This document shows, piece after piece, positions 9,934-18,711 of a stretch of 64,000 nucleotides of DNA. Source of the DNA: Methylotenera sp. (GTDB lineage Bacteria; Pseudomonadota; Gammaproteobacteria; Burkholderiales; Methylophilaceae). Numbering within the stretch: the stretch's first letter is position 1; each line of letters begins with the position of its first letter. A program made the translations under genes and the position numbers. The notes under the pieces are model-generated. The model worked only from the letters and a program-made list of their open reading frames with translations. It searched no databases and was not told the DNA's origin. Where the stretch lies: assembly GCA_009693255.1 (NCBI GenBank), contig SHXQ01000004.1, positions 58,935 through 122,934 of the forward strand. The letters are read 5' to 3'.

Positions 9934-10883
9934 TTGTTAAAAAAGGCTTTAGTGAACAAGTTTTTTTGGTATTTCTGACTGTTCTTTTAACGACGACTGG
10001 TTCTGTCCATGCTGAATTTAATGCGTAGCAAATAGACGTTTTTGACAACGAACCACCCATCACCAAAGATTTATTGGTGCGTGCGAATGTGTTGCTAGCT
10101 GATGATATAGAGGCGGCTTGGAAGGCCGCGATCTGTATTGCAAAGCTGTGCGCTATGGCAGTGCTGAATGGGCTTACCGGCTAGGTATGCTGTATGCGTT
10201 TGGGCGGGGTGTATCTGAAACCGTGACTATGCCGCAAGCTTGTTTGGCATTGCCTCAACGCATGGGTATTATGAAGCGCAGCAAATGCTAGAAACGATTC
10301 AAATCAAAACTGCAGATGCACCGTCGTGCGTGATTGAGGATGCCGCTCCTGAAAAATCTTTAATGCTAAGAACGGCAGTTGCAGAAAACGCACCTGAAAT
10401 TGATCAATACATTGCTAATTTACCCAAAAATAAGCGCTGGGTATTGACGCTAGTGAATACCATTTCAAAATGGTATAAAGTAGATGAAAAATTGGTGTTG
10501 TCTATTATCTCGGTGGAGTCGAATTTCGTGAATGCGACAAAGTCGCATAAAGAGGCGCGTGGACTGATGCAACTGACCCACGAAACGGCGGAGCGTTTTA
10601 ATGCTAAAAATGCATTTGATGTCAGCCAGAATATCAAAGGTGGCGTGGCGTATTTACGTTGGTTATTAGCCTACTTTAAAGGGGATGTGACGCTTGCCGT
10701 GGCGGCCTATAATGCTGGGTAGGGTGCCGTGAATAAATACAAAGGCGCGCCCCTTATGCTGAAACTCGTTAGTATGTTAAAAAAGTGCTGGCGCGCTATC
10801 CATTTAAAATGCATGCCTATGATGCTGATATTGCCGACCCTTCTCCATTATTTACGACCGGTAATGCTAGGCATCCTAGCTAA
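9934..10883 (+). pseudogene. Sel1-repeat/lytic transglycosylase, multiply broken
   Basis: A strong AGGAGG site (9924-9929) precedes a TTG start that opens a signal peptide, but the frame breaks at a T-run near 9961. The rest can be read only by switching frames: FLVFLTVLLTTTGSVHA with a TAG soon after, a Sel1-like stretch (YGSAEWAYRLGMLYAFGRGV), then a transglycosylase domain with catalytic Glu in IISVESNF, GLMQLTHETAERF and VAAYNAG. A TAG then replaces the expected Glu of AYNAGEG. A missing base near 10752 shifts the frame, and a second TAG interrupts ETR-YVKKVLARYPF. The intact family cleaves peptidoglycan in the periplasm. This copy cannot make a full enzyme. Confidence 0.88.
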
Positions 10884-10918
10884 GTCGATCGCTTTATCTA
10901 ACATTGAGTGAACCATAG

Positions 10919-11338
10919 ATGCAACAAATAACACAGAAAATTACCATTAGCACGCAAGGGCGTAAGCTTTATGATATTACAACACAAGTGAGCGAGTGTG
11001 TTCAAGGTAGCGGTTTACGTACCGGTTTAATCACCTTGTACATTCAACATACCTCAGCAAGCTTGTTGATTAACGAAAATTATGACCAAGATGTATTGGT
11101 TGATATTGAATCATTCTTTAATCGATTGGTGCCAGACGGCGACCCCTTGTTTATCCACACCATTGAGGGGCAAGATGATATGCCAGCCCATGTGCGCACA
11201 GCCCTCACGCAAACACATTTGTCTATTCCTCTGCTTGAGGGTAAGGCCGCTTTAGGGCGGTGGCAAGGCGTATTCTTGTATGAGCACCGCCATGTGCATA
11301 GTCAGCGTAAAGTCATTTTACATTTGATTGGCGAATAG
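10919..11338 (+). CDS. yjbQ: YjbQ/UPF0047 family protein
   Basis: This small 139-residue cytoplasmic protein belongs to the UPF0047 family, whose E. coli member YjbQ has weak thiamine-phosphate synthase activity; the true role is unclear. The family signatures are all present: IQHTSASLLINEN (about residues 42-54), EGQDDMPAHVRTAL (about 85-98) and LGRWQGVFLYEHR near the C-terminus, which supply conserved His and Asp residues. It starts 35 bases after the transglycosylase relic and ends convergent with envC. Length is typical. Confidence 0.9.
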   Translation: MQQITQKITISTQGRKLYDITTQVSECVQGSGLRTGLITLYIQHTSASLLINENYDQDVLVDIESFFNRLVPDGDPLFIHTIEGQDDMPAHVRTALTQTHLSIPLLEGKAALGRWQGVFLYEHRHVHSQRKVILHLIGE

Positions 11339-11398
11339 ATTTGAGCGCTTAATTTAATGATCATTTAAGCACTGGTTAGTCTAATGCCATCAGTAGGC

Positions 11399-12694
11399 TT
11401 AATTTAATTTACTCCAGCTCAGTGGGTCAAAAGGGCGGCTTTGTCGCCTAAGTTCATAATAGAGGCCGCTCGTTTCATTACCACCACTGTTGCCGACCGA
11501 TGCAATAGCATCGCCAGCATGCACATTATCACCCACTTGTTTTAATACGGCCTGATTGTTGCCATACAAACTCATATAGCCGTCGCCGTGATCTAAGATG
11601 ATTAGATTGCCAAAACCGCGCAGCCAGTCAGCAAACACCACGCGACCTGTTGCCACGGATTTAACTTCTGCACCTTCACTGGCCCGAATAAATAAACCTT
11701 TCCAAGAAATGCCGGAATCTTCACGACTGCTACCAAACCGGTTGCGCACGTCGCCACGCACCGGCAATCTAAGTTTCCCTTTAAGCATAGAAAACTTTCC
11801 TGAGCCAGTCTCTGCGTTTGGTTCGACATTGTTCGAGAGCTTGTTTACTGATTCTTTTACTGCTTGCGTGTTTTTAGCAGACTCGGTCTGATTTGTTTTT
11901 GATGAATTGTCGCGTGGTGTTGGTGACTTTTTGACGCTGGGTAGAACGATTCTTGCCAAGCGTTCTACTAGTTGAGAAAGGCGTTTTTCATCGCGACTTA
12001 GCTTTTTTATTTCGCCACGTTGCATGGCAATCTGCTGAGAAAGTGTGCGAACTACTTTAGATTTAGCGCGGTTTTGGCTTTGTAAAATGAGGCGCTCATC
12101 GATTTTCTTTCGCTTAAGCTCGACAACTTCTTTTAGTGCCAAGGTGGTTTCATCATTGAGCTTGCTGATTTTCCTTAGGTTATCCTGCATTTTATTAATC
12201 AATTCAGTGCGCGCTTTGGCTATGTAAGAAAAATACTGGACATCACGCGCAATTGTACTCGGATGCTCGTTTTGCAAAATAATTTGTACGTAACTTTGCT
12301 GTCCGTGGATGTATTGCTGATAAAGTTGGTTGCCGAGCAGTTTTTGTTGGTCACCTAATGCTAGATTAGTTGTCATAGAATCAGAGGCTAATTTAACCAG
12401 TATTTCTTTATTTTCTTGTTGCTTGTGGTTGATATCAAAAATATTTTTGTTGGCCTTGCTAATGGCTACTTCACTTTCTTTTAATGCATCGGCAGCATCT
12501 TTATGCGCTTCTTGAGAGTTGTTGAGTTCTTTTCTTAGGGATTCTAATTTTTGCTGTACATCACTTAAACTTTCTTTTGAGCTTTGTTTTGATTGGTCAG
12601 ATGGTTTTGTCGCATGGGCCAAAGGTGCCAGTGCCAGCAATAGCACCAGTAGAGCTGTGCAAGTGCTGTGGTGCTTAAAATAGGTGTGATTCAT
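11399..12694 (-). CDS. envC: Murein hydrolase activator EnvC-like (degenerate LytM)
   Basis: EnvC-type proteins lie in the periplasm and activate the amidases that split septal peptidoglycan. From the ATG at 12694 the protein has a signal peptide (ends APLAHA), a long coiled coil (about 25-250) and a C-terminal LytM/M23 domain. The zinc ligands are degenerate: ISWKGLFIRA has Lys in place of the first His, and GLYYELRRQ lacks the HxH motif. This matches the inactive activator class rather than a working endopeptidase. A TTG start at 12727 is possible but spoils the signal peptide. It follows gpmI closely on the same strand, the same order as E. coli gpmM-envC. Confidence 0.9.
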   Translation of the reverse strand: MNHTYFKHHSTCTALLVLLLALAPLAHATKPSDQSKQSSKESLSDVQQKLESLRKELNNSQEAHKDAADALKESEVAISKANKNIFDINHKQQENKEILVKLASDSMTTNLALGDQQKLLGNQLYQQYIHGQQSYVQIILQNEHPSTIARDVQYFSYIAKARTELINKMQDNLRKISKLNDETTLALKEVVELKRKKIDERLILQSQNRAKSKVVRTLSQQIAMQRGEIKKLSRDEKRLSQLVERLARIVLPSVKKSPTPRDNSSKTNQTESAKNTQAVKESVNKLSNNVEPNAETGSGKFSMLKGKLRLPVRGDVRNRFGSSREDSGISWKGLFIRASEGAEVKSVATGRVVFADWLRGFGNLIILDHGDGYMSLYGNNQAVLKQVGDNVHAGDAIASVGNSGGNETSGLYYELRRQSRPFDPLSWSKLN

Positions 12695-12731
12695 CAGTTT
12701 AACTAGTGAGGTGGAAATTAAAATCAACTAT

Positions 12732-14303
12732 TTATTTTTTAAAGATAACAAGATTTTTGCCCGTCATTTCAATGGGTTGGGCTACACCCATCATGTGCAG
12801 TAAGGTTGGCGCCAAGTCGGATAGCGCGCCATCTGCTACCAGTTCGGCCTCGCGTCCCACATAAATAAGCGGCACTTTGTTGGTGGTGTGTTGTGTATGT
12901 GGTTGATTATTTTTAACGTCAAACATCAATTCTGCGTTGCCATGGTCGGCGGTAATGATAACTTCACCACCAATACTTTGCATGGCTTTAACAACGCGGC
13001 CAACGCAAGTATCTAAGGTTTCAATGGCCTTGATAGCGGCCTCTAAACTGCCTGTATGCCCCACCATGTCGCCATTGGCGTAGTTGCAAATAATGACATT
13101 ATAGTTGCCGGCTAAAATAGCTTCTTCAAGCCGGTCTGTGAGCTCAAATGCGCTCATTTCAGGTTGCATGTCGTAGGTGGCAACAGGTGGTGATGGTACT
13201 AAAATACGGTCTTCACCGGCAAATACCGTTTCTTCACCACCATTAAAAAAGAAAGTGACATGGGGGTATTTTTCAGTTTCTGCGATGCGTAATTGCGTTA
13301 GGCCTAGGCCAGATAAATATTCGCCAAAGGTATTTTTAACGGCAAACGGCGGAAATATAGCGGTGGCTTTGCTTTCTTTTGTGTCGTGCATGGTGAGAGT
13401 GAAGTAGCCGGACAATTTGGCCACGTGGCGACGGTGAAAGCCATCGAACGCTTCACTTAACAGCGCGTGACTTAGTTGACGCGCACGGTCTGATCTAAAA
13501 TTCATGTATACGACTAAATCACCATCTTCTAGGTGTGTGCGCGCTTCCTTCGCCCCTCGTATTGCGGTACATTTAACAAATTCATCATTTTCACCGCGTG
13601 CGTACGCGGCTTGTAATGCTTGATCTGCTGTCGGGTAGCAAAACTCACCTATGCCTTCGGTAATGAGTGCGTAGGCAGCCTCTACGCGTGGCCATCGCTT
13701 GTCACGGTCCATACTATAAAAACGACCGCTTACTGAAAGAATTTTACCCACACCTAATGCTTTTATTTTTGCTTCAAGCGCAGCTAGATAGGGCGCTGCA
13801 CTAATAGGTGGCGTATCTCGGCCATCTAAAAAAGCATGCACATATACTTTTGTTAAGCCTAGCTGAGCCGCCATTTCTAGCATGGTGTGAATGTGCAAAT
13901 AATGGCTATGTACGCCACCATCTGATAAAAGGCCGAAAATATGTAAAGCTTTATTGTTATTTTTGAGGTTGAGTAATGCCGCTTTTAACGCGGCATGTTT
14001 AAAAAATTCACCACTGGAAATACTATTGTTAATACGTTCAAAATCTTGAAACACCACGCGTCCTGCGCCAATATTGAGATGCCCCACTTCAGAATTACCC
14101 ATTTGCCCATCTGGTAGGCCCACGTAATGCTCAGAGGCGTTAATTAAACTGTGAGGATAGCTGTTCCAAAGCCTATCTATATTGGGTTTATGGGCGAGGG
14201 CAATGGCGTTATCGACAGATTCTTCACGATAACCAAAACCATCTAGGATAAGTAGGCATACGGGGGTGGTATTGCCGGTGGTGAGTTTTAATGGCGCAGA
14301 CAT
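12732..14303 (-). CDS. gpmI: 2,3-bisphosphoglycerate-independent phosphoglycerate mutase
   Basis: This enzyme interconverts 3- and 2-phosphoglycerate in glycolysis and gluconeogenesis using two Mn ions and a phosphoserine. The N-terminal metal site LLILDGFG, the catalytic serine in GQMGNSEVGHLN, the DGRDTPP motif and the late metal site ITADHGNAEL are all present, with about 523 residues as usual. I chose the ATG at 14303 because AAGG precedes it by about 10 bases and the product starts MSAPLKLTTG; an upstream frame extension to 14351 has no support. It is probably transcribed with envC, which starts 37 bases downstream. Confidence 0.96.
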   Translation of the reverse strand: MSAPLKLTTGNTTPVCLLILDGFGYREESVDNAIALAHKPNIDRLWNSYPHSLINASEHYVGLPDGQMGNSEVGHLNIGAGRVVFQDFERINNSISSGEFFKHAALKAALLNLKNNNKALHIFGLLSDGGVHSHYLHIHTMLEMAAQLGLTKVYVHAFLDGRDTPPISAAPYLAALEAKIKALGVGKILSVSGRFYSMDRDKRWPRVEAAYALITEGIGEFCYPTADQALQAAYARGENDEFVKCTAIRGAKEARTHLEDGDLVVYMNFRSDRARQLSHALLSEAFDGFHRRHVAKLSGYFTLTMHDTKESKATAIFPPFAVKNTFGEYLSGLGLTQLRIAETEKYPHVTFFFNGGEETVFAGEDRILVPSPPVATYDMQPEMSAFELTDRLEEAILAGNYNVIICNYANGDMVGHTGSLEAAIKAIETLDTCVGRVVKAMQSIGGEVIITADHGNAELMFDVKNNQPHTQHTTNKVPLIYVGREAELVADGALSDLAPTLLHMMGVAQPIEMTGKNLVIFKK

Positions 14304-14463
14304 AATAGATTGCCTTAAAATTTTGTTTGTAGTTTGTGAGTGTAATGTCACTATTTTAGCGTATTTACACGTAAAATTCGCTTATAAAATTTGTAATACT
14401 CTGGTGTTGAATTTAAAGGCCAATAACCCCATATTCAATCAATGAAAATTTAAGGGGAAGTCT

Positions 14464-15012
14464 GTGGAGTTTATTAAAAGTAATATCTGGTTAATTGGTC
14501 TGGCTTTAGGCTCAGGATTTATGTTGTTGTTGCCCACGCTTAAAAAAAGCGCTGGTGGCGTACCCAACCTAAGCCCCGCTGAATCTGTGACATTGATCAA
14601 TCGTTCTAATGCTTTCGTATTAGACGTGCGTGATGCTGCTGAGTTTGCCAATGGGCACATTGCCGATGCAACACATATTCCGTTGGCGGCTTTAGCGGCT
14701 CGGTTAGGGGAGCTCAAAAAACAGCAAAATAAAACCATTTTGGTCAATTGCCAGCGTGGTATGCGTTCTGCCAAGGCGTGTGATATTTTACGTAGCGCTG
14801 AGTTTACGCAAGTACATAATCTGCAGGGTGGTTTAACTGCTTGGGTAGAAGCTAAGTTACCTGTTGTGACGCAGACTACCGCCAATAAAAGTACGGAAAA
14901 AAGTGCAGCAAGTAAAAGCAAGGCAATAAAAAAAACGGCTAAAGCAACGGTTATTGATGCTGAAATTGTAGAAGCCACACTTAAAAAATCGGTAGAAAAA
15001 GAGGTGATTTAA
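14464..15012 (+). CDS. yibN: Membrane-anchored rhodanese-like protein (YibN type)
   Basis: A transmembrane anchor at residues 5-25 precedes a rhodanese domain (about 35-135) with the active-site loop VNCQRGMRSA, in which the Cys can carry a persulfide. After the domain comes a Lys/Ala/Thr-rich tail (about 140-182). The likely role is sulfur transfer at the inner membrane, but the physiological partner is unknown. The gene starts with GTG, preceded by AAGGGG 6 bases upstream. It overlaps grxC by one base (TAATG). The order rhodanese-grxC-secB-gpsA is widely conserved in proteobacteria. Confidence 0.9.
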   Translation: MEFIKSNIWLIGLALGSGFMLLLPTLKKSAGGVPNLSPAESVTLINRSNAFVLDVRDAAEFANGHIADATHIPLAALAARLGELKKQQNKTILVNCQRGMRSAKACDILRSAEFTQVHNLQGGLTAWVEAKLPVVTQTTANKSTEKSAASKSKAIKKTAKATVIDAEIVEATLKKSVEKEVI

Positions 15013-15269
15013 TGCCTAATATCATGATGTACAGCACAGCAGTTTGCCCTTATTGCATCAATGCAGAACGATTCCTATTAAGTAAAGGGGTTACTGAAAT
15101 TAATAAAATTCGGATTGATTTGCAGCCCGAAAAGCGGGATGAAATGATGCAAAGAACGGGCCGTCGTACGGTGCCGCAAATTTACATTGGTGACCGTCAT
15201 ATTGGTGGCTTCGATGATTTGCGTGCGCTAGATTTAGCGGGCGGATTAGATCCCTTACTAGTTAAGTAA
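15012..15269 (+). CDS. grxC: Glutaredoxin 3
   Basis: This 85-residue thioredoxin-fold protein uses glutathione to reduce disulfides in the cytoplasm. The active site CPYC is at residues 12-15, the cis-proline segment is TVPQIYIG, and GGFDDL supplies the glutathione-binding GG-D. Length is standard. The ATG overlaps the rhodanese stop codon by one base, so the two are translationally coupled. It belongs to the rhodanese-grxC-secB neighbourhood. Confidence 0.96.
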   Translation: MPNIMMYSTAVCPYCINAERFLLSKGVTEINKIRIDLQPEKRDEMMQRTGRRTVPQIYIGDRHIGGFDDLRALDLAGGLDPLLVK

Positions 15270-15281
15270 AGATTGGGCAAG

Positions 15282-15312
15282 TTGAAATCTGACTGCTAAT
15301 CTCTGATAAAAT
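15282..15312 (+). promoter_or_regulatory. Candidate sigma-70 promoter of secB
   Basis: TTGAAA (15282-15287) is followed by GATAAA/TAAAAT (15305-15312) with a 17-19 base spacer. It lies in the 108-base gap between grxC and secB. The match is moderate, and the exact -10 register is uncertain. Confidence 0.4.
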
Positions 15313-15377
15313 GACACTATTATCAAGTAACAATTTATTCATTCAACCTTTTATTTAATTAGAAACCAAAGAAAATC

Positions 15378-15866
15378 ATGGCAAAAGAAGATAACAAAGT
15401 AGCAGCAGAAGAACAGCCACAACAAGCTGGTTTTAGTATTGAGAAGATCTATGTGAAAGATGCGTCATTAGAAATTCCTAACGCGCCACAAATATTCACG
15501 GACCGTAGTCAACCACAAGTGGGTATTGAATTAAGTAACTTCGCTCAACAGTTAGAGGCGGACGTGTTTGAGGTGGCGATTAAAGTGACGGTAACTTCTA
15601 AAATCGAAGACAAAACGGTATTTTTGGTAGAAGTGACGCAAGCTGGAATTTTTCAAATTCGTAACGTGCCAGAAGAAAACATCGAGATGATAGTCGGCAT
15701 TACTTGCCCTAATATTTTATTCCCTTACGCGCGTGAAACGGTATCTGATTTAGTGGTGCGTGCAGGCTTCCAGCCAGTGTTGTTGAACCCGATTAACTTT
15801 GAAGCGTTATTTGCGCAACAAAAACAACAGCCAACTGAATCTGCAGAAACTGCTGCTAAACACTAG
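15378..15866 (+). CDS. secB: Protein-export chaperone SecB
   Basis: SecB is a tetrameric cytoplasmic chaperone that keeps precursors unfolded and delivers them to SecA. The conserved core is present: FSIEKIYVKDASLEIPNAP near the N-terminus, FEVAIKVTVTSK, the VEVTQAGIFQI strand, GITCPNILFPYARE and LLNPINFEALF. The 162-residue length is normal, with a short acidic Gln-rich N-terminus and a disordered tail. It is followed after 5 bases by an exported SH3 protein and then gpsA, so these three are probably one transcript. Confidence 0.97.
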   Translation: MAKEDNKVAAEEQPQQAGFSIEKIYVKDASLEIPNAPQIFTDRSQPQVGIELSNFAQQLEADVFEVAIKVTVTSKIEDKTVFLVEVTQAGIFQIRNVPEENIEMIVGITCPNILFPYARETVSDLVVRAGFQPVLLNPINFEALFAQQKQQPTESAETAAKH

Positions 15867-15871
15867 CTTTC

Positions 15872-16327
15872 ATGCCAGATTTAGGCAAAAAGATTAGTGT
15901 AGTGACATGGCTAGCGCTAATGCCGGTGATGGTGCTAGCGCTAGATTTTCGTTCAGTAGCGGTGCCTAAAGCAGTGCTTTATGATGCGCCGTCCAATGCG
16001 GCTAAAAAAGTGTGGTTACTCAGTCAAAATTACCCCGTCGAAATAGTCGTTAACTTGGGAGATTGGCTTAAAATTCGTGATGCCCAAGGCAGCCTGCACT
16101 GGGTCGAAGCAAAGCAGTTGTCTAACAAGCGTACCGTGATGGTGACGGCGAGCAAGGCGGAAATCAGACAAACTGCAGACCTTGCTTCTAGTTTGGTAGC
16201 CAGTGTAGAAAAAGATGTGGTGCTAGAAGTGGCAGATGTAAAACTGAATAATGGCTGGTTGAAGGTAAAGCATAGGGATGGCGCTATGGGTTACATTTTA
16301 ATTTCATCCATCTGGGGTTTTGAGTAA
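15872..16327 (+). CDS. Exported bacterial SH3-domain protein
   Basis: This 151-residue protein has an N-terminal hydrophobic segment (about 8-24) consistent with a signal peptide or anchor, then two SH3b-like repeats. The first covers about 26-85 (DFRSVAVPKAVLYDAPS ... GDWLKIRDAQGSLHWV). The second covers about 90-150 (VTASKAEIRQTADLAS ... NGWLKVKHRDGAMGYI). SH3b domains usually bind peptidoglycan or stem peptides. No catalytic domain is present. It lies between secB and gpsA, a common betaproteobacterial arrangement. The specific function is unknown. Confidence 0.8.
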   Translation: MPDLGKKISVVTWLALMPVMVLALDFRSVAVPKAVLYDAPSNAAKKVWLLSQNYPVEIVVNLGDWLKIRDAQGSLHWVEAKQLSNKRTVMVTASKAEIRQTADLASSLVASVEKDVVLEVADVKLNNGWLKVKHRDGAMGYILISSIWGFE

Positions 16328-16362
16328 GTGGTAGATTGTATTAAATACAGGGATTTCATTAG

Positions 16363-17367
16363 ATGGCAAAGATAGCGGTTCTAGGCGCAGGTGCTTGGGG
16401 TACGGCGCTAGCCATGAATATCAGCCAGCGTCACCATGTGTCGTTATGGGCGCGCAATGCCGGACATGTTTCTGGTATGCGTAAAGCGCGCGCAAACCCA
16501 TTGTATTTAGGCGAGTTTAAATTTAATGCGCAGCTGCAGGTGGAAGATGACTTGCAAGCAGCGCTTAGCGGAGCCGATTTAATTTTATCGGTTGTACCTA
16601 CCGCAGGCTTTAGGGCCATACTCCAAGACATTAAAGCGTTGGGCTGCAAATTACCTATTATTTGGGCGAACAAGGGCTTGGAGCCATTATCCGCAAGGTT
16701 ACCTTATGAAGTTGCATTGGAAGAGCTGGGCGACCCAAAAGTGACAGGACAGCATTGGGGTGCGCTATCTGGTCCTAGTTTTGCGGCTGAATTAGTTCGC
16801 GGTTTACCCGCAGCAGTGACTTTGGCGGCGAGCAATGAAGCGTTTTCAAATCAAGCTGCGCTACTCATACATGGTGCTAATTTACGCGTTTATAGCTCCA
16901 CAGATGTAATTGGTGTCTCGGTAGGCGGGGCAGTTAAAAATGTCATGGCAATTGCCGCTGGAATATCGGATGGCATGGGTTTTGGTAATAATGCCCGTGC
17001 CGCACTGATTACCCGTGGCTTGGCAGAGATGACGCGTTTTGGCGTGGCCTTAGGGGCTAGCCCTGAAACTTTTATGGGGTTGGCTGGCGCTGGGGACTTA
17101 ATTTTAACCTGCACAGGCCAATACTCTAGAAATAGGGAAGTGGGTTTACAGTTAGCTAGTGGTAAGGCGTTGGCTGATATTCTGCAAGGCTTAGGGCATG
17201 TGGCAGAGGGCGTTAATACCACTGCTGAAATCATGCGCCGCGCGCATGCGATGCAGGTAGATATGCCTATTACTTACGAGGTGGATCAAGCGCTGTCGCA
17301 TGGTAAAAGTGCGAAAGATGCGGTGGTCGATTTGTTAGGGCGCGAGCAAAAATCCGAAGGATTTTAG
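16363..17367 (+). CDS. gpsA: NAD(P)-dependent glycerol-3-phosphate dehydrogenase
   Basis: This cytoplasmic enzyme reduces dihydroxyacetone phosphate to sn-glycerol-3-phosphate for phospholipid synthesis. It shows the Rossmann motif GAGAWGTALA at residues 7-16, NKGLEPL, the substrate loop LSGPSFAAEL, the catalytic lysine in GGAVKNVMAIAAG, and GLAGAGDLILTC. The 334-residue length is normal. It is the last gene of the secB-SH3-gpsA group and ends convergent with trmL, with 86 bases of unremarkable spacer. Confidence 0.97.
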   Translation: MAKIAVLGAGAWGTALAMNISQRHHVSLWARNAGHVSGMRKARANPLYLGEFKFNAQLQVEDDLQAALSGADLILSVVPTAGFRAILQDIKALGCKLPIIWANKGLEPLSARLPYEVALEELGDPKVTGQHWGALSGPSFAAELVRGLPAAVTLAASNEAFSNQAALLIHGANLRVYSSTDVIGVSVGGAVKNVMAIAAGISDGMGFGNNARAALITRGLAEMTRFGVALGASPETFMGLAGAGDLILTCTGQYSRNREVGLQLASGKALADILQGLGHVAEGVNTTAEIMRRAHAMQVDMPITYEVDQALSHGKSAKDAVVDLLGREQKSEGF

Positions 17368-17453
17368 TGTCAGTGTGGTCATTTTTGGCGGACTTCCCAA
17401 TCTTGATGACTTGATTAAATCTTGCTCATATTAATCTGCATCAGCACGGCAAA

Positions 17454-17918
17454 TTAAATACCACCTTCAAAGCTAATCTGCCGCCAAGCTTCATAGAGTA
17501 ACACCGCGGCCGAGTTGGATAAATTCAAGCTACGGCTATCAGGTAGCATGGGTAATCGCAACCTATGTGCCACTGTAAACTCATTGCGAATATCTTCGGG
17601 CAAACCACGCGTTTCTGGGCCAAACACAAATACATCACCGGCTTGAAACCGCATATCGCTATAGCGTGAACTGCCTTTGGTCGTGATGGCAAATAGTCGT
17701 TTTCCTACGAGGCTAGCTTTGCAATCCGCCCAGTTTTCATGCACTTGTAGATTGGCATATTCGTGATAATCTAAGCCGGCGCGCTTGAGTTGTTTATCGT
17801 CTAAGCTAAACCCCAGAGGTTTTACTAAGTGTAATTGCGCGCCTGTGTTGGCGCACAGCCGTATAATGTTGCCTGTGTTGGGTGGAATTTCGGGTTCAAA
17901 TAATACGATAGTGAGCAT
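17454..17918 (-). CDS. trmL: tRNA (cytidine/uridine-34-2'-O)-methyltransferase TrmL
   Basis: This small SPOUT-fold methyltransferase modifies the wobble ribose of leucine tRNAs with S-adenosylmethionine. It shows the N-terminal FEPEIPPNTGNIIRLCANTG, the middle KRAGLDYHEY, and the knotted SAM-binding end: FGPETRGLP, then LRLPMLPDSRSLNLSNSAA. The length, 154 residues, is standard for the domain-only TrmL class. It starts 11 bases after the comF stop on the same strand, so the two are probably co-transcribed. Confidence 0.96.
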   Translation of the reverse strand: MLTIVLFEPEIPPNTGNIIRLCANTGAQLHLVKPLGFSLDDKQLKRAGLDYHEYANLQVHENWADCKASLVGKRLFAITTKGSSRYSDMRFQAGDVFVFGPETRGLPEDIRNEFTVAHRLRLPMLPDSRSLNLSNSAAVLLYEAWRQISFEGGI

Positions 17919-17929
17919 AAAGGCTTAGT

Positions 17930-18643
17930 TTAAGGTTTAGGCAAGGTTCTCGCCACGACCCAGCATTCTACATGGATGGCGTCGGCTTGCTTTAATGTTT
18001 TGGCTAACTCATTCAAGCTGGCACCGGTAGTCATTACGTCGTCCACAATGGCGATGCGCTTGTTCTTAATCTGCGGTAATAAATTGGTAGTCACCATGAA
18101 GACGCCCTTAATGCTTTTTATACGATCTTTCAGTGACAGACTGGCTAGTGGTGGTGTCAGTTTTTGACGAGTTACTGAGGCATAGCCTAGTTTTTCAGCA
18201 TAATCTTTGGACAACACTTTTACAATTTCTAATGCCTGATTAAAGCCGCGCTCTTTAAGGCGCGTGGGGTGCATAGGCATGGGGATAACTAAATCTATTG
18301 TTTCCAGGGACGCTTTTGTCACGAGTAGTTGACCAAAAATTCGGCCTAAATTGAGCGTGCTGACATATTTGTAGCACTGAACCAATGTATTGATGGGGAA
18401 ACCGTAAGTAAATAAGCTGTAGGTCGCCTCATAATAGGGTGGTGTACTCAAACAACTGCCACAGATCGACCCGTTTGTAAGTAAGCCGCATTGCCTGCAT
18501 TGTGGCGCAGTGTGCCAGGGCAAGTCGTTTAAGCAATCATGACGCGTGCCTAGTTCACCACCATTATGTGTTGCACACAATAAGCAATGCTGCTTGAATA
18601 AGCCATTAAAAAACAGGTGATTAAATTTTAATCTAATGTTCAA
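17930..18643 (-). CDS. comF: ComF family phosphoribosyltransferase-like protein
   Basis: ComF proteins are linked to natural transformation in several bacteria (Bacillus, Haemophilus), though many non-competent species retain them. The 237-residue product has an N-terminal zinc-ribbon region (CLLC at 21-24, CRQC at 49-52 and CGSC near 61-64) and a C-terminal phosphoribosyltransferase fold with the PRPP loop IAIVDDVMTTGASL. The start appears to be TTG, with only a weak ribosome site. It is divergent from bioB, a common arrangement. ComEC in this window is only a relic, so ComF may serve another role here. Confidence 0.88.
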   Translation of the reverse strand: MNIRLKFNHLFFNGLFKQHCLLCATHNGGELGTRHDCLNDLPWHTAPQCRQCGLLTNGSICGSCLSTPPYYEATYSLFTYGFPINTLVQCYKYVSTLNLGRIFGQLLVTKASLETIDLVIPMPMHPTRLKERGFNQALEIVKVLSKDYAEKLGYASVTRQKLTPPLASLSLKDRIKSIKGVFMVTTNLLPQIKNKRIAIVDDVMTTGASLNELAKTLKQADAIHVECWVVARTLPKP

Positions 18644-18661
18644 AGTTTACGCTACTTTTCA

Positions 18662-18689
18662 TTGACAATGTATAATTATATATAAATCA
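18662..18689 (+). promoter_or_regulatory. Candidate promoter of bioB
   Basis: A perfect TTGACA at 18662-18667 is followed by a very AT-rich run (TATAATTATATATAAAT) that contains several possible -10 hexamers. The one nearest ideal spacing is around 18681-18687. I looked for a BirA-type operator (TTGTAAACC with its inverted copy) and did not see one. Confidence 0.45.
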
Positions 18690-18711
18690 AGCGACTAAAA
18701 AGGAACTACGC

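Noticed and set aside
9934..10883. Three TAG codons in the transglycosylase relic as evidence of amber recoding
   Set aside because: The same gene also has several frameshifts, and intact genes in the window use TAG as a normal stop (for example ydcH, ksgA and ycaR). Decay is the simpler explanation.
11399..12694. Active M23 endopeptidase
   Set aside because: The zinc ligands are replaced (Lys for the first His, no HxH), as in EnvC-type activators.
14439..14978. 179-codon frame antisense to the rhodanese gene
   Set aside because: It mirrors a conserved rhodanese domain; no family motif is seen.
18644..18711. BirA operator in the comF/bioB gap
   Set aside because: No TTGTAAACC-type half-sites with proper spacing are present. 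GTTTAC near 18645 is a partial match only.
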